Origin: Parvibaculum sp039680535
Lineage (GTDB): Bacteria; Pseudomonadota; Alphaproteobacteria; Parvibaculales; Parvibaculaceae
Assembly (NCBI RefSeq): GCF_039680535.1
Contig: NZ_JBDKSS010000011.1
Span: 1-64,000 of the forward strand
Length of the DNA stretch: 64,000 bases
Direction: 5' to 3'
Shown: piece by piece, positions 43,645 through 53,823 of the stretch
How the letters are laid out: the number at the start of each line of letters is the position of its first letter
Position numbering within the stretch: position 1 is the first letter of the stretch
Translations under genes and position numbers: made by a program
Notes under the pieces: model-generated
Seen by the model: the letters and a program-made list of their open reading frames with translations, nothing else
What the model was told of the DNA's origin: nothing
Databases searched by the model: none

Positions 43645-44970
43645 TTGAGCGGCGAACGCAAAACCGAGTCGAGCGATATCATTCTCGAACGGGTGACGAA
43701 GCTTCATTCGAAGCTGATCGACCTGTCGCTCGACCGTACCTGGCGGCTTCTTGCCGCGCTCGGCCATCCCGAGCGCGCGCTGCCGCCGACCTTTCATATC
43801 GCAGGCACCAACGGCAAGGGCTCAACCTCAGCCTATCTGCGCAGCTGCCTCGAAGCGGGCGGCTATGGCGTCCATTCCTATACCTCGCCGCATCTTGTGC
43901 GCTTCCATGAGCGCATCAGGCTTGCGGGCCGTCCGAAAAGCGCGCCCATCGACGAGGCGGAGCTTGCGGCGCTGCTCGACGAATGCGAGCGGGTGAATGA
44001 CGGCAAACCCATCACCTTTTTCGAGATCACGACCTGCATGGCCTTTCTCGCTTTCGCGAGACACAAGGCCGACGCTCTGATCCTCGAAGTCGGCATGGGC
44101 GGCAAGCTCGACACAACCAATGTGATCGATCATCCAGCCGTCACCGTCATCACGCCGGTCGATCTCGATCATCAGCAGTTTCTCGGCAATACCATCGACC
44201 TCATCGCACGGGAAAAGGCCGGCATCCTCAAACGCGGCGTTCCCGCCGTGATCGGCCCGCAGACCGACGAAGGCCGCGCCGCCATCGAGGAAGAGGCCGC
44301 AAGAATCGGCGCCCCGCTGCTCATCTGGGGACAGGATTTCAGCGCGCATGAGGAACAGGGCCACCTCGTCTATCAGGACGAGCATGGCCTTCTCGATCTG
44401 CCGCTGCCGCGCCTTCCCGGCCGCCACCAGATCGACAATGCGGGCGTCGCCATCTGCGCTCTGCGCCAGGCGCAAATGCTGCCGCTCGGCGAGGACTCCA
44501 TTGCGCGGGGATTGCGTGAGGCCGAGTGGCCGGCGCGGCTGCAACGCCTGACGCGTGGCCCCCTCGTCGCGGCGCTGCCACCCCATGCGGAACTCTGGCT
44601 CGATGGCGGGCACAATCCTTCGGCCGGCCGCGTCGTCGCCCATGCCATGGCGGATTTCACGCAGAGCAACCCGAAGCCGCTCATCATGATCGTCGGCATG
44701 AAGGAAACGAAGGACGCGAGCGGCTTCCTCGCGCCCTTCGACGGCCTCGTCTCGCATGTCGAGACGGTTGCGATCCCCGACGACCCGGCGTGTCTGCCGC
44801 CCGAGACGCTTGTCGAGGCCGCACGAAATGTGGGCCTCGACGCTTCCCCGGCGCCTTCCATCGAAGAAGCGCTGCAGCGCGGCCTTGCTCGCACGGGAGG
44901 GGAGGCTCCGCGCGTTCTCATATGCGGCTCCCTCTATCTCGCCGGTGCCGTGCTCAAGGACAACGGCTGA
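43645..44970 (+). CDS. folC: Folylpolyglutamate synthase/dihydrofolate synthase
   Basis: Adds glutamate to dihydropteroate and to folates, ATP-dependent, Mur-ligase fold. About 441 residues with P-loop HIAGTNGKGSTSAYLRS, the YTSPHLVRFHERI omega loop, EVGMGGKLDTTNVID, and the C-terminal domain with ELWLDGGHNPSAGR. The start is uncertain: a TTG at 43645, 11 bp after accD, gives a normal length, while a GTG at 43693 also fits. No ATG is available upstream in a sensible place. A strong bidirectional terminator ends the run. Confidence 0.93.
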   Translation: MSGERKTESSDIILERVTKLHSKLIDLSLDRTWRLLAALGHPERALPPTFHIAGTNGKGSTSAYLRSCLEAGGYGVHSYTSPHLVRFHERIRLAGRPKSAPIDEAELAALLDECERVNDGKPITFFEITTCMAFLAFARHKADALILEVGMGGKLDTTNVIDHPAVTVITPVDLDHQQFLGNTIDLIAREKAGILKRGVPAVIGPQTDEGRAAIEEEAARIGAPLLIWGQDFSAHEEQGHLVYQDEHGLLDLPLPRLPGRHQIDNAGVAICALRQAQMLPLGEDSIARGLREAEWPARLQRLTRGPLVAALPPHAELWLDGGHNPSAGRVVAHAMADFTQSNPKPLIMIVGMKETKDASGFLAPFDGLVSHVETVAIPDDPACLPPETLVEAARNVGLDASPAPSIEEALQRGLARTGGEAPRVLICGSLYLAGAVLKDNG

Positions 44971-44989
44971 ACAAAATGAGCCGAACGAA

Positions 44990-45017
44990 AAAAGGCCGGT
45001 CCGGCGACCGGCCTTTT
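44990..45017. terminator. Bidirectional rho-independent terminator
   Basis: Stem AAAAGGCCGGT (44990-45000) / ACCGGCCTTTT (45007-45017) with a 6-nt loop, between folC (plus) and the converging trxA (minus). Confidence 0.9.
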
Positions 45018-45037
45018 CAATTCGTATCGAGGAAAGC

Positions 45038-45358
45038 TCAGAGAGCGCCTTCGATCCATTCGACGATCTTGCCCTTGGGCAGCGCGCCGACCTTCGTCGC
45101 GGCGACCTGGCCGTCCTTGAAGATCATCATGGTGGGAACGCCACGCACGCCATATTTCGTCGGCGTGTTGGGATTCTCGTCGATGTCGATCTTGGCGACG
45201 CGGAGCTTGCCGCCATATTCCTTGGCGATCTCTTCAAGCGCCGGGGCGATCTGCTTGCACGGGCCGCACCAGGTGGCCCAGAAATCGACCAGAACCGGGC
45301 CGTCCGCATCCAGTACGTCCGACTCGAATGTGGCGTCGGTAACCTTGCTCGTTGACAT
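45038..45358 (-). CDS. trxA: Thioredoxin 1
   Basis: Cytoplasmic dithiol reductant. The 106-residue protein has the active site WATWCGPC with Cys31 and Cys34, the cis-Pro in RGVPTMMIF, and DIDENPNTPTKYGV. The ATG at 45358 has AAGGA six bases upstream; the ATG two codons earlier is nearly on top of that site. It lies downstream of addA on the same strand with a gap of 113 bp, the usual alphaproteobacterial neighbour. Confidence 0.97.
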   Translation of the reverse strand: MSTSKVTDATFESDVLDADGPVLVDFWATWCGPCKQIAPALEEIAKEYGGKLRVAKIDIDENPNTPTKYGVRGVPTMMIFKDGQVAATKVGALPKGKIVEWIEGAL

Positions 45359-45471
45359 CGTCATTCCTTTCCTGCGGGCCGCGGCTCCATTGGAGCCAAC
45401 CGGCCCGCCCCAGCATCCGGGGCTTTCTAAGGGCTCAGTTGGATTGAATCTAGGAACCGCCCCCCCGGAGG

Positions 45472-48400
45472 TCAAGGCACGGAATGGCCGCGCTTTTCTC
45501 GCGCAATCGGGGCTTTCAGGGCCTCGTCCAGCATGGCGGCAGGCAGCGGCATCAGCCGCGGCCCATCGGTCCAGAGAAGGGCGCAGACGATCTCGCGGCA
45601 CGGATAGGCCTGCGTCAGCACGGCGCGATAGGCCGCCATCTGCGCCACATAGGCAGGGCTCACTTCGGTTACATCGCGCGCAGACGGCCGGTTCGTCTTG
45701 AAGTCGATCACCGTGACTCTGGTCGCGGTCACGCAGAGCCTGTCGATCTGCCCCGAGACGAGGGTGGGCTTTCCCGCAAAATCGATGCGTCCGACAACCG
45801 CCACTTCCGCGCGGCCCTCGGGCCCGAAAATATCGGCGAAGGCAGGTTCATCGAGCACGGTGAAAACCGCGGTCGCCATTTCCGCCTGCGCCGCGGCATC
45901 GAGCGCATGCGCCGGATTGGCGAGAAAGCGGCGTGCCGCCTCGGCACGCTCGGCAACCGCAAGCGCCGGCAGCGTTTGCAGCAGACGATGAATGAGCCGC
46001 CCGCGCTGATAGCGCCCATTGGTGTCGCCAGCGAGCGGAGAGAGCGCAGGCGGCTCATCGAGATCTTCAGGCGGCAGCCGCGAGGGCGCGAGCGGTCGCG
46101 ATGGCGTCGGCTCGGCGGGTGCCCTCGCGCGCATCCAGTCCTCGAGCGCAGGCAACTCGACGGCAGCGACATGCCCTGCGACTTCCGGCTCGCGCTGCTG
46201 CTCGCCCTCGATCCGCCAGACCTTGCGTCCATCGGCAAGTTCGATCTCCTGCGCTTCCGGCATCAACGCGGCGGTGATGAGATTGTACCAGCAATCGGGG
46301 GCGGGCTCGGCTGCGCCGCGATAGCCGCACACATAGAGCCGGTCGCGCGCGCGCGTCATGGCGACATAGAGAAGCCGGCGATATTCATCGGCCTGCGCCT
46401 TGCGATGCGCCTCGCGTGCAATCGCCGACAACCCGTCCTCATCCTTTTTCCGAACAGGCCAGAGAAGAAGCTGCGGGTCCGTCGGCAGCGCGAGCAGCGC
46501 CGGATCGTGCCGCGCACCGGGAAGGGAGCAGGTGTCCGGCATGAAGACGATTTCGGCCTCGAGGCCCTTGGCGCCGTGGACCGTCATCACGCGCACCTCG
46601 TCGCGCCCCTGCTCCATATCGCGCTTGATCTCTGCGCCGCCGCTTTCGATCCAATGCAGGAAGGCCTGCAGCGTCGGCGCATGACGCCGCTCGAATTCGA
46701 GAGCAAGCGCGAGGAACTCGTCTATCGGATCGTTCGCATCGGGGCCGAGACGTGCCAGCAGCTTGCGCCTGCCATCGCCCGCTCCGAGCAACTCGGCATA
46801 AAACTCGTAAGGCGGTGCAAAGTCGGCGCGGGCGCGGATATTTGCGAGCGCCGCATGAGCCTCCCCGAAGCGCGTCGCCTCCCTCGCATGAGTCTCCAGC
46901 GCATCCCAGAGCCTGCCCTTGCGATTTCGCGCCAGATCGAAAAGCTCTTCCTCGGTGAGACCGATCAACGGACTCTTCAGCAAGGTCGCGAGGTTGAGAT
47001 CGTCTTCCGGCAGAAGCGCAAAGGCACCCGCCGCCATGAGATCCATGACCGCAATTTGCTCGGTCAGCACCATGCGATCCGCGCCGGCGACCGGGATGTG
47101 AGCTTCCTTCAGATGCCGCACCATCTCCGAGACGAAGGCATTACGGCGGCGAACGAGAATCAGAATATCGCCGGGACGGATCGGCCGCCCCTTCGCGACA
47201 AGCGGTTCCCTGTTGTCGAGCCAACCCCGGATCGTCGTCGCAATACGGCTCGCAAGCTTCGCCACGGGCGCGGTCTCGGTCAGGTAATCGAGCGGCGCGT
47301 CCCAAGCGCTTTGCTCATCCTGTTCGTCCGGCGCTTCGAGATCCCAAATCTCGACAAGTCCCGCGTCGAGGTTGCGATGGGCAATATGCGTATCGACCGC
47401 GCCGGAAACGCTGAGACCATCGCTCGCGACGGCCATCGCAAAAACCTTGTCCACGGCGGCAAGCACTTCCGGCACGGACCGGAACGAGCGCACCAGAGGA
47501 ATGGCGGACCAGCTCATCTCCGCCTGCTTCACGCGGCGCTCGAAATGCCGCCGCATGGCGTCGAACCGGGCCGGGTCCGCACCCTGAAAGGAAAAGATCG
47601 ACTGCTTCTCGTCGCCGACCGCGAAGATCGTTCTCCTCACGTCACGCGAGCTCGATCCCGAAACGAACTCCTCCGCCAGAGCCGAGATCACGTCCCATTG
47701 CTCAGGGCTGGTGTCCTGCGCCTCATCGACAAGAATGTGATCGATGCCGCCATCGAGCTTGTAGAGCACCCAGGCCGCCATGCTGCTTTCGACGAGAAGC
47801 CTGCGGGCATGGGCAATGAGATCGTCATAGTCGAGAAGGGCACGGTATCGCTTCGCACGCTCGAAATCGGCAAGGATCGCATCGGCGAGATGGAAGATCG
47901 CTTCCGTCGCCTGCGCGACGCCGACCGCGCGAAGACGCGCGACGAGGGCGAGGATGCGCTCCTGCTCGCGCACCAGCGCTTCCGCGAGCGCGGGGTTCGA
48001 CTCGGCGGGCTTCTTGGTGATGAGCGTCTTTCGCGGCGCATCTTCCTTGGTGAGAAAGATGGCCTTATAGGCGTCGAGATTTTCGAGCCGCCTTGCCGGC
48101 TCGGCAAGAAAGGCATGAAGCGCCGCGGCGCGTTCCATGTCGGTCTTGCTGCCTGTCGCGAGAAGATCGGCGGCAGCACGCATATCCTTTTCAGGCAGAT
48201 CGCCGATCCCGGCGGATAGGCTCTCGACCGTCTCGCCATCTTCCACCTGAAGCGCGAGACGGATTGCCCGGATGACACCATCGAGGCCGCCAAACTGGTT
48301 CAGCAGCTTCTCGAACGTGTCGCGGCGCTGCGTCACCTCCTTCAGCAGCTCGCCGAACGCGAGTTCATCGACCCGCTCGACCACCAGTGCCAATGCGCGG

Positions 48401-48939
48401 CCAAGCGGCGTTTCCGGTTCAGCGCCCGCACGGCGCAACACGCCGTCGCGCACATCGGCCATCAACTCGTCAGCGCCACGATCGTCGAGAATCTCGAAAT
48501 TCGGCGGCACGCCTGCTTCGAGCGGAAAGCGCCCCAGAAGCCTTTCGCAGAAGGCATGAATGGTCTGAATCTTGAGGCCGCCCGGCGTCTCGATGGCGCG
48601 TGCAAAAAGACGCCGCGCGAGATCGAGCTTCGCCTTTGAGGGGATGCGCCCTTCGAGCTTCGTGAGTTCGCTCGCGAGCACTTCGTCGGAAAGCATCGCC
48701 CAGTCGCCGAGGCGCTTGTAGAGGCGGCTCGACATTTCCGCCGCAGCCGCCTTGGTGAAGGTGAGACAAAGAATGCGGCCCGGCTCGCTTCCCGCAAGCA
48801 GAAGGCGGGCAACGCGTGTCGTCAGCGCATGCGTCTTTCCCGAGCCCGCATTGGCGGATACCCAGACGGAGGCTTCCGGATCGGAAGCGCGCATCTGCGC
48901 TTCATCGGCGGCGGGGCGCTTCTTCGTTTCGCCGCTCAT
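45472..48939 (-). CDS. addA: AddA helicase-nuclease subunit (alphaproteobacterial type)
   Basis: Subunit of the AddAB enzyme that resects double-strand breaks for RecA loading, the counterpart of RecBCD. The 1155-residue protein has the UvrD-type Walker A SANAGSGKTH at residues 28-37, LVDEAQDTSPEQW (motif II), VMTVHGAKGLEAEIVFMPDT and LYVAMTRARDRLYVCG (late helicase motifs), and a C-terminal RecB-type nuclease domain with VSGQIDRLCV and VTVIDFKTNRPS. The ATG at 48939 follows GGGAGG and overlaps the addB stop (ATGA at 48936-48939). Confidence 0.95.
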   Translation of the reverse strand: MSGETKKRPAADEAQMRASDPEASVWVSANAGSGKTHALTTRVARLLLAGSEPGRILCLTFTKAAAAEMSSRLYKRLGDWAMLSDEVLASELTKLEGRIPSKAKLDLARRLFARAIETPGGLKIQTIHAFCERLLGRFPLEAGVPPNFEILDDRGADELMADVRDGVLRRAGAEPETPLGRALALVVERVDELAFGELLKEVTQRRDTFEKLLNQFGGLDGVIRAIRLALQVEDGETVESLSAGIGDLPEKDMRAAADLLATGSKTDMERAAALHAFLAEPARRLENLDAYKAIFLTKEDAPRKTLITKKPAESNPALAEALVREQERILALVARLRAVGVAQATEAIFHLADAILADFERAKRYRALLDYDDLIAHARRLLVESSMAAWVLYKLDGGIDHILVDEAQDTSPEQWDVISALAEEFVSGSSSRDVRRTIFAVGDEKQSIFSFQGADPARFDAMRRHFERRVKQAEMSWSAIPLVRSFRSVPEVLAAVDKVFAMAVASDGLSVSGAVDTHIAHRNLDAGLVEIWDLEAPDEQDEQSAWDAPLDYLTETAPVAKLASRIATTIRGWLDNREPLVAKGRPIRPGDILILVRRRNAFVSEMVRHLKEAHIPVAGADRMVLTEQIAVMDLMAAGAFALLPEDDLNLATLLKSPLIGLTEEELFDLARNRKGRLWDALETHAREATRFGEAHAALANIRARADFAPPYEFYAELLGAGDGRRKLLARLGPDANDPIDEFLALALEFERRHAPTLQAFLHWIESGGAEIKRDMEQGRDEVRVMTVHGAKGLEAEIVFMPDTCSLPGARHDPALLALPTDPQLLLWPVRKKDEDGLSAIAREAHRKAQADEYRRLLYVAMTRARDRLYVCGYRGAAEPAPDCWYNLITAALMPEAQEIELADGRKVWRIEGEQQREPEVAGHVAAVELPALEDWMRARAPAEPTPSRPLAPSRLPPEDLDEPPALSPLAGDTNGRYQRGRLIHRLLQTLPALAVAERAEAARRFLANPAHALDAAAQAEMATAVFTVLDEPAFADIFGPEGRAEVAVVGRIDFAGKPTLVSGQIDRLCVTATRVTVIDFKTNRPSARDVTEVSPAYVAQMAAYRAVLTQAYPCREIVCALLWTDGPRLMPLPAAMLDEALKAPIAREKRGHSVP

Positions 48940-51900
48940 TCGCCGCCTCCCGCAGACGACCACTCCTTCACCCTGGCGAGATGGTCGTAGTCGCCATAGC
49001 TCGCTTCGAACATGGGACGCGGACGCGACAGATAGGGCGTCGCCTCGTCCTCATAACTCGCGAGCAGGGCGACGAGATTGGCATATGTCTCCTCGACGAG
49101 ATTTTCAGGCTCGATCGCCCGCGCCTCGCCTGCCTTTTCTCCGCCCGTGAGCCGCAGATAGAGAAGGGCCGAGGCGGTCGCGGCGCCGATGTCTTTAAAA
49201 CCACCTCGCGCGATCATCGCCGCTTCGAGCGGAAGCTGCGGCGTGAGCCCCGCCTCCACCTGCGCCAGCGAAGGCATCGCGCCGGTCTTGTAGTCGATGA
49301 TGCGGACGGTGCCGTCGCGGCGCTCGTCGATGCGGTCGGCCTTGCCCACCAATTTCACCGGGTGCGCGAGTTCCACAATCTCGATTTCGCCTTTCACTTC
49401 GGCATGGACGCGCTTCACATCGGCGCGAAGCCTCTCCTCGTAATCGACGATCCAGGCAGCGATACGCTTGAAGCGCGGCCACCAGAAGGCCGCAACACCG
49501 GGACGGTCGAGCGCATGGGCGAAGGTCTCGCGGCCGATGCGGATGAGCTCATCAAGCGCGTTTGCGGGAAGGCCTTGCGGGTATGCGCGGGCAAATTTCT
49601 CGAGTGCCTCGTGGATGATGTTTCCACGCTCGGCCCCCGCCCCATCGGCGTCGATCGGATCGAGCGGGCGAAGGTTCAGCACCCTTTTCGCATAGATCGC
49701 ATAGGGATCGCGGATCAGGGTTTCTATTTCCGTGACGGAGAAGCGCTTCGGCCGCGCTTCGAGCGGCGGCGTCGGGCGCGGCTTCCCGATGGGGATGGGA
49801 TCGCCCGCCTCGTCGAGCTTCTGCGCCCAGCCTGCCCAATTGGGCGCATCGAGCGCCTCCGCGCGGCCAAGACCCGCGAGCAGGCTCTGCAGCCGGAGAA
49901 GCCAGCGCGAGGCAACCGTCGGAGCGCCGTCGACCTTCAGCGCGCGCGTCAGCACAACTTCCGCCGCGCTCGCGCCTTCGGCGAAGTCATGGGCGGAAAG
50001 ACCGATGTGACGTTCCGGCGGCTCAAGGCCGAGCGCTGCGCGCATGGGCCGGTTAAGCCAGGGATCGATATTGGCCTCAGCCGGCCACGTCCCTTCATTG
50101 AGACTGCCTAGAATGATGCAATCGGCATGCTGAAGCCGCGCTTCGAGCGGTCCCCAGATGAAGAGACGCGGATGGCGGCCGAAGCGCGGCCGCAGCACAC
50201 GCGTCATGCCGAGCTCGGCGAAAAGACGGGCATAGGTTTCGAGATCGCAGGCGCCGAGCGTCGCTGCCGACTCGATCAGATCCACAACGAATGTCGAAGC
50301 TGCTTCGCCCTCTTCCTTCGCCCAGAGTTCGGGCGTACGTCCCTCGCCACGAAAGGCGAGCGCTTCCGCCGCCGCGACATGCGCGCGTGCGATATCCGCC
50401 ACAGGCGCCTCGCGCCCGTAGAGATCGATAAGGGGACGCAGCGCAGTCTCGATACGGTCAAGCAGGCCGTCGAGCCCCGCGAAATCCTTTACCGGAGCAT
50501 CGCGTGCTTCTGCCGCCTTGTGTGCTTCAGCAAGCGCGGCGCGGAGTCCCGCAAGTCCCGGCGCAGGACGCGGCCCCCGCAGCACGAGCCGCTCGAGGCG
50601 GCGCACTTCGTCGCGCAGCCGCGCCGGATTGCCGAGGCCTGCGAGCGGATGCTTCAGGGCGGCGAGAAAGGTCAGCGGCGCGAAATCTTCCGCCACCAAT
50701 TCCGCGACGAGGCGGAGATAGATCATGGGCGGCGTGTGAGCGAGGGGCCGACCGCCGGAGTCGTCGATCTCGATGCCCCAGCGGCGAAGCTCCGCAGCGA
50801 CGCGGCGGCCCAGCGCGCGATCCGGCGTGATGAGAGCCGCCGTCTTGCCTTGCGTCTCCAGCGCGCCGCGCATGAGCAGCGCAATGGCGCCGGCCTCTTC
50901 GCGCTGCGTCGGCGCCGTGACGAGCGAGAGCCCCTCCAGCGCCGCGTCGGCATCCGGCCTCAGCAGATCCAGACGCGAGCGCCAGAGCGAGGTCGTATCG
51001 GCGGGCCGCAGCGCCTCCGAAAGAAGCCGCATCCGGGCTCGCCGTGCGGGCGCCACATCGACCCCAGGCCAAAGCGCGACGTCATCGCGCTCTGCGCGGA
51101 GATGCATGAGGAGTTTCTTCAGCCCATATTGCGGATGCGACTCGGTGCCCTTGCCGCCGATTGCATTCCAGCTTTCCGCATCGAGTTCCGTATCGAGGCC
51201 CGGCAGCACGACCGCACCTGCGGCCAGCCGCGCCACGACGGCGAGAAGATCGGCGGCGGCGGGGATCGAACCCGTCGAACCCGCCGCAATGACCGGCTTT
51301 GCAGGCGGAGACTTCGTCCAGGCGGCAGCCTGACTTTCGAGAAGCGCGTTACGCCGCGCCGCGCCTTCCATGAAGCCGAGCCGGGCAAGCTCCTCCGGCC
51401 AACGCTCGGTCAGAAGTTTCAGGAACTCGATGGTGATCTGCCAGTATTCGGCGAATTCCTCCGGCACGAGCGATCCGAGAGAGGTCAGCGCGACACGCTC
51501 CGTCAGCGCCATGTCGAGAAAGCGGCCAAGATCGGCGGCAAGCGCCAGTGCTCTCGCAAGGTCCGCGCTTTCATCTGTCTCGTCGAGATCGAGAATCAGG
51601 CGGGCAAGGCGGAACTGGCGTTCCAGCCCGGAGATTTCGGGCGGCAGCGTCAGCGATGCAGAGGGCTGCGAGGATATATCGAGGACCAGCTCATCCTCGT
51701 CGACATCGCCCAGCGGCCGCATGATGGGCAGCAGCAGGGCCTTGCCGCCGCCCGCGCGCAGGAAGGCATCGGACAGGGCCCGCACTGCACGGCGCGTCGG
51801 CAGAAGGATGGTGATGTCGGGAAGCTCCACGCCCGCGCCGAAGCGCCCGCCCAGCGTAGGATCGGCAAGCAGGGTCCTTGCCAGCGCGTCCAGGAATGGC

Positions 51901-51944
51901 GTGCCGGAGGGAATGGTGAAAAGGCGCGGCGAATCGTGAGCCAT
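48936..51944 (-). CDS. addB: AddB subunit of the double-strand break repair complex
   Basis: Partner of AddA. The 1002-residue protein has an inactive helicase-like N-terminal half (the ILLPTRRAVRALSDAFLR region stands where active relatives have a nucleotide site, and no Walker A lysine is visible) and a C-terminal RecB-like nuclease domain with SVTEIETLIRDPYAIYAKRVL, GKADRIDERRDGTVRIIDYKTG and a helical tail. Its end overlaps the addA start, so the two are translated together. It follows murU by 64 bp. Confidence 0.93.
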   Translation of the reverse strand: MAHDSPRLFTIPSGTPFLDALARTLLADPTLGGRFGAGVELPDITILLPTRRAVRALSDAFLRAGGGKALLLPIMRPLGDVDEDELVLDISSQPSASLTLPPEISGLERQFRLARLILDLDETDESADLARALALAADLGRFLDMALTERVALTSLGSLVPEEFAEYWQITIEFLKLLTERWPEELARLGFMEGAARRNALLESQAAAWTKSPPAKPVIAAGSTGSIPAAADLLAVVARLAAGAVVLPGLDTELDAESWNAIGGKGTESHPQYGLKKLLMHLRAERDDVALWPGVDVAPARRARMRLLSEALRPADTTSLWRSRLDLLRPDADAALEGLSLVTAPTQREEAGAIALLMRGALETQGKTAALITPDRALGRRVAAELRRWGIEIDDSGGRPLAHTPPMIYLRLVAELVAEDFAPLTFLAALKHPLAGLGNPARLRDEVRRLERLVLRGPRPAPGLAGLRAALAEAHKAAEARDAPVKDFAGLDGLLDRIETALRPLIDLYGREAPVADIARAHVAAAEALAFRGEGRTPELWAKEEGEAASTFVVDLIESAATLGACDLETYARLFAELGMTRVLRPRFGRHPRLFIWGPLEARLQHADCIILGSLNEGTWPAEANIDPWLNRPMRAALGLEPPERHIGLSAHDFAEGASAAEVVLTRALKVDGAPTVASRWLLRLQSLLAGLGRAEALDAPNWAGWAQKLDEAGDPIPIGKPRPTPPLEARPKRFSVTEIETLIRDPYAIYAKRVLNLRPLDPIDADGAGAERGNIIHEALEKFARAYPQGLPANALDELIRIGRETFAHALDRPGVAAFWWPRFKRIAAWIVDYEERLRADVKRVHAEVKGEIEIVELAHPVKLVGKADRIDERRDGTVRIIDYKTGAMPSLAQVEAGLTPQLPLEAAMIARGGFKDIGAATASALLYLRLTGGEKAGEARAIEPENLVEETYANLVALLASYEDEATPYLSRPRPMFEASYGDYDHLARVKEWSSAGGGE

Positions 51945-52008
51945 GAGCCAGTCTAACCCTGCCCGCCGCCCTTTTCCGAATAGGTCCGGCCGAACGGATC
52001 AACCAGCC

Positions 52009-52719
52009 TCAAAGGTCGCGAATGAACTCTTCCGCCGCCGCCAGGTCTTCGGGTGTGCCGACATGCATCCAGACGCCCGACATGCGCTGGCCATAGAGCC
52101 GGCCCTCCTCCATCAGCCGGTCCCAGATCAGATTGGTCGAGAATGCACCTTCCGGCCCCTCGGCGAAGAGCTGCGGCTTGATGATCTGCACACCCGCAAA
52201 CATGTAGGGCACGGTTTCGGAGGACCCGCGCCGCGTGATGCGGCCGAGCTGATCCATGACGAAATCGCCCCGCCCGACATAGCCGATGGTGCGGGCGGCG
52301 TCGGCGATCATGAGCAGGGCGTCCATGCGCTCCGGATCGAAGGCCTCGATCAGGTTCGTCAGATTCTCGCCCCAGCCTTCGACCCAGACGCTGTCCGAGT
52401 TGAAGGTGATGATAGGTTCCTCGCCGAGAAGAGGCAGCGCCCTCTTCGCGCCGCCGCCCGTGTCGAGCAGGCGCTCGCGCTCGTCGGAAATGACGATGTG
52501 GGGAAAGCCTCGCTTTGCGAGATGAGCCTCGAGCTTGTCGGCGAAGTGATGGACATTGACGATCACTTCCTCGACGCCTGCCTTTTCGAGCCGGTCGAGC
52601 ACATGGTCGATGAGGGCTTCGCCCATGAAGGGAACGAGTGGCTTGGGCGTCGTGTCGGTGAGCGGGCGCATGCGGGTGCCCTTGCCGGCCGCCATCACCA
52701 TTGCGCGTTTGATCTTCAT
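52009..52719 (-). CDS. murU: Nucleotidyltransferase, probable MurNAc-1-phosphate uridylyltransferase
   Basis: Predicted to convert N-acetylmuramate-1-phosphate and UTP to UDP-MurNAc in the cell-wall recycling route that bypasses MurA. The 236-residue protein is a sugar-phosphate nucleotidyltransferase: MVMAAGKGTRMRPLTDTTPKPLVPFMG at residues 8-33 in outline, DTGGGAKRALPLLG, and the metal-binding NSDSVWVEG (here N-S-D). The short length without a C-terminal hexapeptide domain fits MurU. It follows the AmgK-like kinase by 11 bp, and that pairing is what supports the MurU call over a mannose-1-P guanylyltransferase. Confidence 0.85.
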   Translation of the reverse strand: MKIKRAMVMAAGKGTRMRPLTDTTPKPLVPFMGEALIDHVLDRLEKAGVEEVIVNVHHFADKLEAHLAKRGFPHIVISDERERLLDTGGGAKRALPLLGEEPIITFNSDSVWVEGWGENLTNLIEAFDPERMDALLMIADAARTIGYVGRGDFVMDQLGRITRRGSSETVPYMFAGVQIIKPQLFAEGPEGAFSTNLIWDRLMEEGRLYGQRMSGVWMHVGTPEDLAAAEEFIRDL

Positions 52720-52730
52720 CGCGGAGAGCT

Positions 52731-53816
52731 CTATCGGGAGTTCAGGAACAGATGCGCCTCGACCCAGGCAGCGAGCGGCGCCAGCGCCGGGTGGGCGAGG
52801 TTACGTTTGAGATAATCCATGGTGCGCGGCATGTGCGCCATATATTGCGGCTTGCCATCGCGCTTGAGAAGGCGCGGCCAGAGCCCGATGAGGCGCAGCG
52901 CACGCTCCGCGCCGAGCGCCGCGTAGCTCGCACGAAACTCCGCCTCGTCGAAGCCGGAAAGATCGGCCGAAGCACGATCGACATAGTAGTCGAGCATGGC
53001 CTGCTCCCGCGCCGGGGAAACGTCGCGCCGCGCATCCTGCAGGAAGGACACGACGTCATAGGCACGCGAGCCGATCAGTGCGTCCTGAAAGTCTATGAGG
53101 CCGATCCGCGCCGCGCCCTGCCTTTGCCCAAGCCATATGATGTTCGGCGAATGAAAGTCGCGCAGGAACAGCGTCGGCGTTCCAGCGTCGATGAAAGGGC
53201 GAAGGCCCGTCCAGATGCCGTGATATTCGGCGCGAAGATCGGCGGAGGCTTCGTGTCCCAGCTCCACCGGAAAATACCAGTCGAGCAGCACGTCGAGTTC
53301 GGCGCGGAAGACGCCATCGTCGAAGGCAGGCACGACATGCGCGGCGCCCTGCCCGAGCGGCAGACTAGCCGGCGCGTCCGCGGCTTGCAGTGCGATCAGA
53401 GCATCGATGCAAGTGCGATAGATTTCGTCGAGCGCTTCGCCGGCAGGGCCATGCCCATGGTCGATGATGCCGCCGAGAACCGCATCGCCAAGATCTTCGA
53501 GAAGCAGAAGCCCGGCATCGAGATCGCGGGCAAGAATTTCCGGTGCGGTGAGACCGAGCCCGCGGAGATAGTCATCCACGGCGACGAAGGGGCCGCAATC
53601 GACGGCCAGATGCGCAACCTCGCTGTAGGAACGCTGGCCGGAGGGCAGCGGCGCTTCCGGCGCGCGGGGCCAGTCCATCAGCACGGCCTTGCCCTTCGGC
53701 CCTTCGAGACGCTCATAGCGCCGCGTCGAGGCATCGCCCGCCAGCGGTCCGCGCCGCGCGTCGCCCCAGCCCGCCTCGTCCAGAAAGGCGCGGATCAGTT
53801 CCTCGCGCGTATTCAT
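52731..53816 (-). CDS. amgK: AmgK-type anomeric sugar kinase (MurNAc/GlcNAc)
   Basis: Predicted to phosphorylate MurNAc (and GlcNAc) at the anomeric position, feeding MurU. The 361-residue protein has the aminoglycoside phosphotransferase fold: GDASTRRYERL near residue 28, the Brenner-type catalytic loop FLRDFHSPNIIWL (H-x-D replaced by R-D-F-H-x-x-N) and the metal Asp in IGLIDFQDALIG. It sits between tsaE and murU, the standard order in this class. The ribosome site is weak, consistent with coupling to tsaE 7 bp upstream. Confidence 0.87.
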   Translation of the reverse strand: MNTREELIRAFLDEAGWGDARRGPLAGDASTRRYERLEGPKGKAVLMDWPRAPEAPLPSGQRSYSEVAHLAVDCGPFVAVDDYLRGLGLTAPEILARDLDAGLLLLEDLGDAVLGGIIDHGHGPAGEALDEIYRTCIDALIALQAADAPASLPLGQGAAHVVPAFDDGVFRAELDVLLDWYFPVELGHEASADLRAEYHGIWTGLRPFIDAGTPTLFLRDFHSPNIIWLGQRQGAARIGLIDFQDALIGSRAYDVVSFLQDARRDVSPAREQAMLDYYVDRASADLSGFDEAEFRASYAALGAERALRLIGLWPRLLKRDGKPQYMAHMPRTMDYLKRNLAHPALAPLAAWVEAHLFLNSR

Positions 53817-53823
53817 TCGTCTT